The notes beneath the pieces are model-generated. The model saw nothing but the letters and a program-made list of their open reading frames with translations. It had not been told where the DNA came from and made no database searches. A DNA stretch of 64,000 bases, from the NCBI GenBank assembly GCA_030268105.1, contig BSDZ01000049.1:1-64000 (forward strand), in the 5' to 3' direction. Numbering within the stretch: the first letter of the stretch is position 1; each line of letters opens with the position of its first letter. The position numbers and the translations under genes were made by a program. This document shows, piece by piece, positions 54,446 to 64,000 of the stretch. The stretch is from Volvox africanus. Its lineage: Eukaryota > Chlorophyta > Chlorophyceae > Chlamydomonadales > Volvocaceae.

Positions 54446-57400
54446 TCAGAGAGGTCCGTCCTTAGACTGTGCCCGCAGCCTAGCTTCATCAAGCAGGGGT
54501 TTCATGTCAGGGGTGAAGTTACGTGCCGGTTCCCAGCTATTGTGCTCAGATGAATACCCAGACCATTTAACCAGGTACTCATGCACATTGCGCTTACGCC
54601 TGCCCTTGCCAACACGTCGTGCACGATAATCTAGGATACGTTCGACAGCATACAGGGTCTGCTTACCCGATAACCAGGTAGAGGGATTAGCTTCCGTAAC
54701 AGGAGGGATGCTATCGTTAGCCTCAGGCAGAGTACCCCGATATGGACGTACGAGAGATACATGAAATGTGGGATGAATGCGTAGGTCAGATGGGAGTTGT
54801 AACTCTACAGCCACCGACCCTACCATGCGTACGACAGGATAAGGCCCCACAAAGCGCGGTAATAACTTGCGAGACCCATCAGCCAGGGAACGAAGGTTCT
54901 TCGTGCTCAACATAACCAGCTGGCCCTTGGTGAACGTGACGTCCTTTTTGGACTTGTTATAATAGTCCATAGCCCGTTGCTGTGCAGCTTCCAGGCAAGC
55001 TTTAGCGTCAGTTAGTCGGGACACGAAAGACTTAGCAAACGTTTTTGCAGCTGGAACATTTACATCCAACTCCCGCCAAACAGGCAAAGCAGGGTTAAAA
55101 CCGTAATTCAGGAAAAACGGACTATTACCAATGGACCGGTTAGTAGCGTTATTAATGGCAAACTCAGCAGCGGCTAGGTAGGTATCCCATGCAGTAGGGG
55201 TGCGTCCTGCAAAGTTACGGAGCATATCACCCAGGACACGGTTAACACGCTCTGTTTGCCCATCAGATTGGGGGTGGTAGGCGGTGGACAGGTTCACCCG
55301 CATTCCTACCAGAGTCCCCAGGGCGCCCCAAAACTTACTTGCAAATTGAGTGCCGCGGTCAGATACCACGGACTTGGGGACCCCATGCAAACGTACCACA
55401 TTGTCGAAAAATAGACGGGCCGTTTGCTCAGCTGTGCAGGATGATGTCGTGGGGGCCAGGTGGACCATCTTGGTGAAACGGTCGACCAGGACCAGCACGG
55501 CATCGTATCCTCCCTCAGTTTTGGGCAGCGCAACAATAAAGTCCATAGAGACGCTTTCCCACGGAGCGTCAGGAATAGGAAGAGGTTGGAGATGCCCATG
55601 TGCTTTACCAGACTGGGCCTTATTGCGCTGGCACAGGTCGCAACAGAGGACATAATTTTCGGTGTCCTTAGCCATGCGGGGCCACCAGAATTGACGCCGC
55701 AAAAGCTCTAGTAACCGCGTGCAGCCAGGATGCCCAGCAAGAGGGCCGTCATGAAAACGTGAGAGAAGTTCACGACGTAATGAATCGTCGTTAGGTACGA
55801 CAATCTGACGGTGGGATCCTTCCGATCGGATCCATAAGCCATGCTCCTGTACCAAGTGCCCCGTGTTGTTGTGAATTGTGAACCACGGGTCGGCTGCATA
55901 AGCCTGTTTCAAACGCTTGGTAAAATCGGAGGGCACGAAGTTAGGTTTTGCCTGAGACCTACTCCGTGTGCTTACCGCCAGAATGGCTGCATGCAGTGAG
56001 GGGTGCCTACTGAGAGCATCAGCTATGTTAAGTGAGCCGCTCAGGTACTCCCAATCAAAGTTAAACCGTGCCAGGTATTCCATCCAGCGGGCCTGGCGTT
56101 GGTTAAGGGAGGGCACACCTTGCAGAAACGTAAGGGGTTTGTGATCAGTCTTGAGGGCAAAAGGCCGGCCCTCAAGGTAACATCGCCATTCCTTCAAGGC
56201 ATGTAGGACCGCCAGAAATTCCTGTTCCCCAGTGGTATAACGGGTTTCAGCCCCCGAAAACTTCTTACTCGTGTATGCAATGGGGCGTCCCTGCTGCAAC
56301 AGAACTGCCCCCGTCCCATGTATAGATGCATCAGTTATGACCTCTACACGGAACGGCAATGAGTAGTCAGGGAAGTGCAGGAGAATATCATCAGAGATAG
56401 CACGCTTCAAAGCATCAAAAGCTTCTTGGCATGCGGGGGTCCAGGCCTCAGGTGAAGAGAAGGCTCCCTTACGTGTGAGGTTTGTTAGCGGTGCAGCAAT
56501 GACTGAGTAGCGCTCTATGAACTTACGAAAGTAGTTGGTCAGGCCCAAAAACTTACGCAGTTCCTGAAGGTTGGAGGGCACTGGCCAATCCCGAACAACA
56601 GCAGTTTTCCGGGGGTCCATCCGTATGCCACCCTGAGACACTATATGCCCCAGATACTCCACCTGTGGTTGTGCCCAGTGGCACTTAGAACGCTTAGCAT
56701 ACAGCTGCTCACGCCGCAGAACCTCAAAGACCAGGCGGAGGTGTTGTACGTGCTCCTCACGGGTCTTTGAAAACACCAGGATATCGTCCAGATAACAGAT
56801 GACGAATTTGTCGATGTATGGCCTGAAGATGCGGTCCATGACGGCTTGGAACGTTGCAGGGGCGTTCGTCAGTCCGAAACTAAGGACGGTATATTCAAAA
56901 TGGCCAAACGGCGTACGGAAAGCCGTTTTAGGGATGTCAGATTCTGCTATACGAATCTGATTATACCCCTGCTGGAGGTCAATAGAGCTAAAGAATGCAG
57001 AATCTTTTAGCTTATCCAGCAGATCATCGACACGTGGGAGGGGGTAACGGTTCTTAACTGTTGCGGCATTTAACCCCCTATAGTCAATGCACATTCTCAG
57101 AGTCCCATCCTTCTTTCCCACAAACAGAATAGGGGCGGAGTATGGGGATGTGCTTGGCCGTATCATACCTTTTTTCAGCAGCTCAGTAACCTGTCGTTTG
57201 ACCTCGTCCAGCTCCAAGGGGCTTAGCCGATACATGGGGCGGGAAACGGGTACTGCACCAGGCACCAAAGGTATGGTGTGATCCACAGGCCGCATTGGAG
57301 GCTTACCAGGGACCTCCTGGAATATATCTGCATATTCCTGTAACAGGGCCTCAAGCTCAGGGTCAGTGGCATCAGCTGGGATAGAAGTTGCATTCAGGTA

Positions 57401-58198
57401 CAACTTGGGCCGTACTAGTAAAGCATGGGCCCCCTTGCGAATCATGCGAACTGCTGCTTTTCTGCCAACAACTTCAGGTTCAGTGTGCTGACAGATAGCA
57501 GTGGTTGCATAATTAAAGCAAGGCGCAGGTGCCATCTGATCTGGTGGCTGTCCGGCAGTAGTAAAGGGTACCTTGCAGACTAGATTCCCCTTGCGCAGGC
57601 GCAAAGATTTAGCCTCATAGTCAAGGACAGCCCCATACTGTGCTAGCGTGGAAGAACCCAAGATATACGTGGCAGCGTCAGTTAGCTCAGGCAACACGTA
57701 TGGGCGGACATTTAACCTTAAAGGACCTGCAGATAGACGAAGATTTACCTGCCCCAAGATAGCCTGCTTACCCCCATCAGCAAGGGTAACTTCTGACCAG
57801 GAGCATGGGCTAGGTTTCAGGCCAAGCTGCGTAACCACTGATGCCGAAATGAAATCATCACTGGCTCCAGAGTCGGCTAGGGCGGTGAACGTACGACCTG
57901 CCGTACTTACGGTGATCAGAGGTACGCCAGCACCTATCAGGGCAGCAGCTTTAGGCAAGCAGAGAACTGAAATACAGGGTTCAGTCTCAGGCAAGCCCTC
58001 CTGAACCGATTTAGGAGCAGCAAACCAGACGTCAACAGAGTATGGGCTTCCAGGGAGTTGAACAACCTCACCTGCCATATCAAGGCTATGGAAAAGAGCC
58101 GTCCCTGGATTAAACCTTAAGACCCGTTGCATTCCCGACAGAAAAGAAGGGTTGCGTCGGGACACATACTCAGGCAGCAAGATGCATGCTGAGGTATC
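54446..58198 (-). pseudogene. pol: A6 pol, 3' part, cut by B2
   Basis: Same content as 784-4536 (protease to chromodomain). The only protein difference seen is LNQRQ instead of LNRRQ in RNase H, from a CpG transition. Confidence 0.9.
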
Positions 58199-59030
58199 TG
58201 TTGTGCTACGGTTTATTTCCCGCCGACGCGTAGGTCGACGCGATCCTACAAGGCGAAGTGCTTTTGTGATGAACGCATTGCATATGAATGAATCTGCATG
58301 ATATAAATGTATTCGTGTACATTTATATATGCATTTGGCATGTTGTCATTATCCATCGCGACATCGCATCATGGCAAATCCGCCTAGCATGCATGAAAGC
58401 CCGAATCATTGAAGTGCGCATTATGCTCGTGCTACGAAACGATAAGTAATATTATCTGATATAATATTACTTCATTAAAGCACACGTTGAGAGCGCCGCA
58501 CTCGTCGCGATGCATGCCCTGCAACCGGATATCGTTATCCGGACCCTTGCATCATGCGAATGCCGGAAAGGCTTACACGTTGTTATGTGTAGACATCGCC
58601 TAAACGCAGTAGGATTGTCACGTCTAGGATCGGCCTCCTGATGTGAATCGTACGGCATTGCGATGCTGCGAGTATAACAGATGCGAGGACGGCTAAGTAA
58701 GATAGATAAAAAAGACATTCGATACCGGAGAACACTAGTGTGTTCTATATTACTATTGCTATACACTATTCTACTTAGCCTGAGCTAAGCCTGAACTTCG
58801 CTAATCACCGCCGCGTGATGATTGCTCGCTTCCGGCGCTGACGGCGATTTCGTCCATTGCATCGTTCTGACCCGTAATACTGTAAGTTATATCTCTCTTC
58901 GTCTTGAAGTCTTCCGCTGTCTCTGTTTGCTCTTGCTTGCCTTGCTGTACTTGCAAGTGCTCGCGCATCGGTGTCGATAGTCTCCAGACGCGCAGATACT
59001 CATGAGCAAACGCGAACGAGAGGTACAACA
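58199..59030 (+). repeat. LTR-B, 5' LTR of B2
   Basis: 832 bp, same as 4537-5368, preceded by GTATC. Confidence 0.95.
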
Positions 59031-59097
59031 ATTTGGTATCGAGACAGGTTCGTTGCCTAACTGTCTCTCTTTGTCTAATCGGAAGTAGGTTCTTTCT

Positions 59098-59185
59098 ATG
59101 GCGAGTTCCAGCGACGAACCACGAGGACCGCTAGATACTTTTGCCGAAGACTTAGGCCGCGCCGTTTTGGACGCCGCCGCTTCCG
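59098..59185 (+). CDS. gag: B2 gag exon 1
   Basis: Copy of 5436-5523; followed by the 71-bp GT-AG intron 59186-59256. Confidence 0.6.
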
Positions 59186-59496
59186 GTTTGTAATTGTTTA
59201 ATTGCTTTTGCTTAGATTGCTGCACTTGTTGTGTAAGTGTACGCTCTGAGTCGCAGGTAATCTCAGTACACCGGCATTGCTTGCCACGGCGACTGAGACC
59301 GGCGTTCGTCCGGACCAGTTGGCAACTCTCATCGCCCAAACTACGGAGATCAGGACTCAGCTGGGCAAGTACTTGCTGAGTTTACTGGATCTTCTCAAGA
59401 GTACTGTCGGTAGGCTCGCCGAACTGTTTTGTACTCTTGCCTTTGCGATAGAAGTCGGCTTCTATTACGCAAAACTAGGATATCGTTTCATGCTCC

Positions 59497-60732
59497 ATGT
59501 CCGCGGAACACGACGATACGCCGCACACTAGCCTAGCTAGCCAACCCGATTTCGTTGTAGCTGCTAGAGCATCGGATAGAGGTCTTGAGACTGTTGGCGC
59601 GCGAGCCACTCGGGAGCCCCTTTTCCTTCAGACCCCTGCTCACTTAATTGTGCCGCATTCAGCAGTGAACACGAATATGGACAACACTGCTGGACCAAGG
59701 GTTCTGCCATTACCTCAAGCTCGAGGGCATGATGACATCCCTGAGGTGATGAGATTGTCTATTCCCGTTCCTAGGCTCAATATTTCGCTGACCGACAAGA
59801 CACCAGGGCATAGCATAGCCGATGCAACTCGTGCGTACGTGCGTGACGCTAAAAAGTACCTCCAAGCTGTTCATGGTGGCGATAATGACGGTATCAGGTG
59901 TCTCTTCGTTGGTAACACCCTCGAGGGCGCAGCGAAGGACTGGTATCGCAATTGGACCAACGCCCGGGGCAGCTATACTTTTGACGAGTTGGTCGCCGCT
60001 TTGCTCGCACGATTCGCTACTGAGGTTCAAGCACGCGATGTGGAAGCTCGAAACGCTTTGGCAGCCGGTAGCTACCACATGCGTCGGGATGAAAATGTAC
60101 CTGCGTACCAGTCACGCTTCGAAGCACTTGTGACTCCCATTGCTGACCTCACCGAATCTGAGCGTGTCTTTTGGTTTAGGCGAGGCCTAACGAAACTTTT
60201 GGCTAAATGGTGTGCCACTGACTTGGTTGGAGCGCAGATCAAGTCGTATGACGCGTTGGTCGCTTTTGCTAAGGGCGCGGAGATACGACTCCTTGCCGGC
60301 GAGGAAGAAGTCAAGTCTGCCCCTCGTGCAAATGCCGTGCAAGTGCAGGATCCGCTTGGGGAAGCTGTGGCTCTCGACCAGGACCTCGGCGCGACCCGCC
60401 CCACGCCTACTGCCGCGACGCGACGCAGCAACGGGCAACGCAAGGCGCGCGGGGGCGCTAGCTCGGGTGTCCGTGGTACAGGAGGAGCAGGTCCGAGCTC
60501 GGACCCAGCTAGGAACAGGAAGCGTGGTGGTGCGCCGTCGTCGGCAGCCGCACAGCATTCCGACCCCAACGCGAAGCGTACTCGTACGGACGACACATTT
60601 ATGCCAAAATGGAATTGCAATCGTTCCGAATTCGAGCGTCGGAAATTGGCCAATGTTTGTCTACGGTGTGCGGAGAATCATTCCACGAAGGATTGCCCTC
60701 TAATGCCGCCGTTTGTACCTCAGCCGAAATAG
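59497..60732 (+). CDS. gag: B2 Gag, main exon
   Basis: Same 411-residue protein as B1: capsid domain, basic linker and CX2CX3HX4C knuckle, ending at TAG 60730-60732. Confidence 0.9.
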   Translation: MSAEHDDTPHTSLASQPDFVVAARASDRGLETVGARATREPLFLQTPAHLIVPHSAVNTNMDNTAGPRVLPLPQARGHDDIPEVMRLSIPVPRLNISLTDKTPGHSIADATRAYVRDAKKYLQAVHGGDNDGIRCLFVGNTLEGAAKDWYRNWTNARGSYTFDELVAALLARFATEVQARDVEARNALAAGSYHMRRDENVPAYQSRFEALVTPIADLTESERVFWFRRGLTKLLAKWCATDLVGAQIKSYDALVAFAKGAEIRLLAGEEEVKSAPRANAVQVQDPLGEAVALDQDLGATRPTPTAATRRSNGQRKARGGASSGVRGTGGAGPSSDPARNRKRGGAPSSAAAQHSDPNAKRTRTDDTFMPKWNCNRSEFERRKLANVCLRCAENHSTKDCPLMPPFVPQPK

Positions 60733-63700
60733 GGGCTTGCCCGGGTTCCTGCGGAGGGGGCACCACCTGGGATTTCTGAACTAACGCGTGGTCGGTGGTC
60801 ATCCTTACGGCCAGCCGTTAAGGCATTGTTGCCTTGTGTACTTGGACACATCGAGCGAGTCATTTCGCGACGCATCACGCTTGACGGACGCACGGGACTT
60901 CTCTGCTTCGACCCGTTGTGTAATTTGTTTACACCTCGCCGTCCCCTGTCGTCTATCGATCTGTCTAACCACGTGGTTTTGTTCATCCCCTCGTCTCTGC
61001 GTGAGATGTCGGAACAGTTGGCCATATACAGGAGGTGTAGGCGTCAATATCCAGGCACGGCCGCATGTGTTTTACTCCCCGCTTTCTGTCGGCGCAAGGC
61101 AGAGGCATCGTTAAGGGGTATGCGGCATGTCCACCGGTTCGAGCCGGGCACTGTTTTGTTTAATGGTGTGGATCGGGAGGGTACGCTGGCTCCGTGGCCA
61201 CACCTATCCTACTCGGTTGACGTTTGGTACGAAGCTCCTGATGGGGGTGCCGTTGGTTACGGACCCGCCTTAAGTGCACTGACGTTGTCTGCTGGGCATT
61301 CGCTCGTAGATAACCGTGTCCCTGTGGTTCAGATCGGTTTGAATGGCCGTACTCTGAAGGCACTTGTTGACACCGGTGCCAGCGACGACTTCATCTCTGT
61401 CGCAGAGGTGAATGCGCTGGGGTTGTCCCCAGAGTCGTCTGATTGTCCACAGGTTACCCTTGCTGACGGGGGTAAGCATCCCATCGTGGGCAGGATTACC
61501 CTTAGCCTATCGTTAGGCCCTTTGCGTGTTGTGACCCGACCGTACGTGCTGCAGGGCTTAGCAGAGACTGCACCGTACATAATGGGGTCGTCGACATTAC
61601 GACAGTACCGCGCGCGCATCGACATGGAGACCGCAACCCTGCATATGTGCAAGGGTACTCTGTCGATTAAGGTACCTTTCCTGTCGTTCGAACATGTCAC
61701 ACCAAAGGAGGGCGAAACTGAGGCGGTGCCTATGGTTAATTTCGCTGTGACCGCAATGGCCGTGCGAATCGAACCAGAGCTAGTCGGGCGTAAGGAGGCC
61801 GTCCGTTTGTTACGGAAGGGCGCGCACGGACTGCTTTTAAGGCCGCGGGTGAGCTGTTGTGTCACCACCGCGCAGATTTCTGCAGATCCTGAGGTTGAGG
61901 CCCTACTGTCGCAGTATGAGGACGTCTTTAAAGATATCCCCGGCCTACCACCTATGCGTCCTGTTGATCACACAATCCCTCTCATGCCTGGAGCGCAGCC
62001 TACAGCCCGGCCAATGTACAGGTTGAGTCCATTGGAGCTGGATGAGGTAAAGCGCCAGGTGACGGATTTACTCGCGAAGGGTATGATACGCCCCAGCACA
62101 TCCCCGTTTTCTGCACCGATTTTGTTTGTCGGTAAGAAGGATGGGACCTTGCGCATGTGCATTGATTACCGGGGGTTAAATGCGAATACTGTGAAAAATC
62201 GCTACCCTTTGCCACGCGTTGACGACCTGTTGGATAAGCTGAAGGGCTCGGCTTATTTTTCCTCAATTGACTTACAACAGGGCTACAATCAGATTCGCAT
62301 CGCTGCCTCTGATATCCCGAAACACGCTTTTCGGACGCCCTTCGGTCACTTTGAGTATACGGTCCTATCATTTGGTTTGACTAATGCCCCTGCGACGTTT
62401 CAGGCGGTTATGGACCGAATGTTCAGGCCGTTTATCGACAGGTTCGTTGTTTGCTACCTGGATGACATCTTGGTATATTCTAAAACGCGCGAGGAGCACT
62501 TGGAGCATCTTCGGCTCGTGCTCGACGTTATGAGGCGGGAGCAATTGTTTGCTAAACGCGCCAAATGCTTTTGGGCGCAGCCTCAGGTGGAATATTTGGG
62601 CCACATTGTGTCGGCCACCGGTGTGAAGATGGACCCGCGGAAGGTCGCCGTGGTTCGCGATTGGCCCGCGCCTCAGAACCTCACGGAGCTGCGTAAGTTC
62701 CTTGGCTTGACCAATTATTTCCGGAAGTTCATTGAAAAATATTCCATCATTGCGGCCCCGCTTACTAACTTAACTCACAAAGGCGTTTTCGTTTCGCTCG
62801 AGTCGTGGACGTCGCAATGCCAGCGGGCATTCGAAGAGCTCAAACGAATCGTTGCCGAAGATGTCACCCTTGCATTCCCTGATTACTCGTTGCCATTTCG
62901 CGTTGAGGTAGTGTCTGATGCCTCAATATTTGGAAGCGGCGCTGTATTGTTACAGGAAGGGCGACCGATCGCCTTCACGAGTAAGAAGTTTTCTGGTGCG
63001 GAAATTCGCTACACCACCGGGGAACAGGAGCTTCTGGCTGTGCTGCATGCTTTAAAGGAATGGCGCTGTTACCTCGAGGGACGCCCGTTTACTTTAAAGA
63101 CTGACCATAAGCCCCTAACGTTTTTGCAAAGCGTTCCAACGTTGAACCGCCGTCAAGCTAGGTGGATGGAATATCTAGCTAGGTTCAACTGCACCTGGGA
63201 GTATATTTCTGGTAAATTGAATATTGCCGATGCTCTCAGTCGACATCCGTCGCTACACGCTGCAATTTTGGCAGCGCCCGTCGTGCGGCCGCGTAGCGAG
63301 GAGGTACCGATCGCGACGGACCTCGCGGAGCGGTTGAAGGTTGCCTACAACGCAGACGCCTGGTTCGCGGACCCGGCTAATGTAGAAAACCTTCGCAAGC
63401 AGAATGGCCTTTGGCTACGGACGGAGGGTGCAGCTACGCAAATCGTCGTTCCGAACGACGACGCGCTACGCTACGACATCCTTGCGCGGTTCCACGAGGA
63501 CCCGTTAGCAGGACACCCTGGTAGCAAGCGATTGATCGACTTGGTGCAACGTTCCTTTTGGTGGCCTCGTTTGGCTAAGGATGCGGCGAACTTCGTCCAG
63601 ACATGCAGTCTGTGCCAGCGCAATAAGGCTTTGTCCGGTAAGGGCCATGGGTTGTTGCAACCGTTGCCTGTCCCGGATGCGCCTTGGGAAAGTGTTTCCA

Positions 63701-64000
63701 TGGACTTCGTAGTCGCGCTGCCCAAAACTGAGGGGGGATACGATGCGGTGTTCGTAATGGTCGATCGTCTGACTAAGATGGTTCACCTAGCACCATGCAC
63801 ATCATCCTGCACGGCTGAGCAAACCGCACGTTTGTTTTTTGACAATGTGGTTCGGTTACACGGGATTCCCAAAAATGTGATCTCGGACCGCGGTGGACAG
63901 TTTACGTCTAAGTTTTGGGAAGCGCTCTGCAAACTAGTTGGCATGCGCGTCAACCTGAGCACGGCGTAGCACCCGCAGACTGATGGTCAAACCGAACGCA
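60733..64000 (+). pseudogene. pol: B2 pol, with the same integrase nonsense codon
   Basis: Open from the gag TAG to TAG 63967-63969, which again replaces the Tyr of NLSTAYHPQ; a few codons follow before the window ends. Two residues differ from B1 (DGRTGLL for DGRMGLL, MAVRIEP for MAARIEP). The shared nonsense codon shows the duplication is younger than the mutation. Confidence 0.9.

Larger units (their letters stand above)
53663..64000. repeat. Second copy of the 53,662-bp-period tandem repeat (runs off the window)
   Basis: Counterpart of 1-10338. It preserves the same insertion of element B in element A at the same base, the same target duplication and the same TAG in the B integrase, so it was duplicated after those events. 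The unit continues past the window end. Confidence 0.93.
53954..64000 (-). mobile_element. Element A6 (duplicate of A1), running off the window
   Basis: 3' LTR 53954-54376, pol 54446-58198, then B2. The gag half lies beyond 64000. Confidence 0.93.
58199..64000 (+). mobile_element. Element B2 (duplicate of B1), 5' part
   Basis: 5' LTR 58199-59030, PBS 59034-59045, gag, most of pol; continues beyond the window. Confidence 0.95.

Noticed and set aside
784..61000. TAG used as a sense codon (alternative nuclear code) to explain gag-TAG-pol and the integrase TAG
   Set aside because: The pol frames have no other TAG or TAA over more than 1,300 codons although Gln codons are frequent, so a Gln reassignment would leave many more.
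1..64000. Bacterial operons, CRISPR arrays, IS elements or prophage
   Set aside because: No such genes or repeat-spacer pattern; the repeats are LTRs and nested retrotransposons.

Overview
The window is eukaryotic nuclear DNA made almost entirely of nested and tandemly duplicated Ty3/gypsy LTR retrotransposons of the chromovirus type (integrase followed by a chromodomain). GT-AG introns inside gag, a tRNA-like SINE, a stray exon of a SKI2/MTR4-type helicase and CpG-biased C-to-T differences all fit a eukaryote with a methylated genome. A green alga is my best guess, with low confidence, because no diagnostic host gene is present.

Two retrotransposon families occur. Family A (minus strand, 423-bp LTRs starting TGTTGTAT and ending ATACAACA) has a gag gene split by an intron, then a TAG codon, then a pol frame of 1340 residues with protease, reverse transcriptase, RNase H, integrase and chromodomain. 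Family B (plus strand, 832-bp LTRs starting TGTTGTGC and ending GTACAACA) has the same plan: intron in gag, TAG between gag and pol, and the same primer-binding site. Copies make 5-bp target duplications.

Layout. 1-291 is the end of a truncated A pol. 292-14935 is element A1, interrupted by full-length B1 (4537-12008, TSD GTATC). 14936-21042 is spacer S1. 21043-29038 is element A2 (TSD ATAAA), interrupted by a solo B LTR (22312-23135, TSD CGGAG). 29039-33983 is spacer S2. 33984-47360 is element A4 (TSD ATAAA) with element A3 nested in it (36605-42809, TSD GTTGG); A3 has the only uninterrupted pol. 47361-49675 is spacer S3, cut off at an irregular junction. 49683-53953 holds one truncated and one complete copy of a 2,621-bp unit made of LTR plus the RNase H-integrase-chromodomain part of pol. 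From 53954 the sequence repeats 292 onward at an offset of exactly 53,662 bp: 53663-64000 matches 1-10338 with only a few differences. The window therefore spans a little more than one period of a 53.7-kb tandem repeat, if the assembly is right.

The spacers S1-S3 share a non-LTR module: an unrecognised coiled-coil protein gene (minus strand), one 90-bp helicase exon, a G-rich quadruplex-like tract, small satellites and a SINE. S1 also has a foldback-like inverted repeat and a LINE remnant.

The main points of interest are: A3, which looks like a retrotransposed copy of a doubly spliced RNA (leader intron gone, and a 612-nt GT-AG segment encoding the whole capsid region gone in frame); the conserved gag TAG pol arrangement; repeated LTR-initiated reading frames for RNase H-integrase-chromodomain; and evidence that the array grew by unequal recombination between nested elements.
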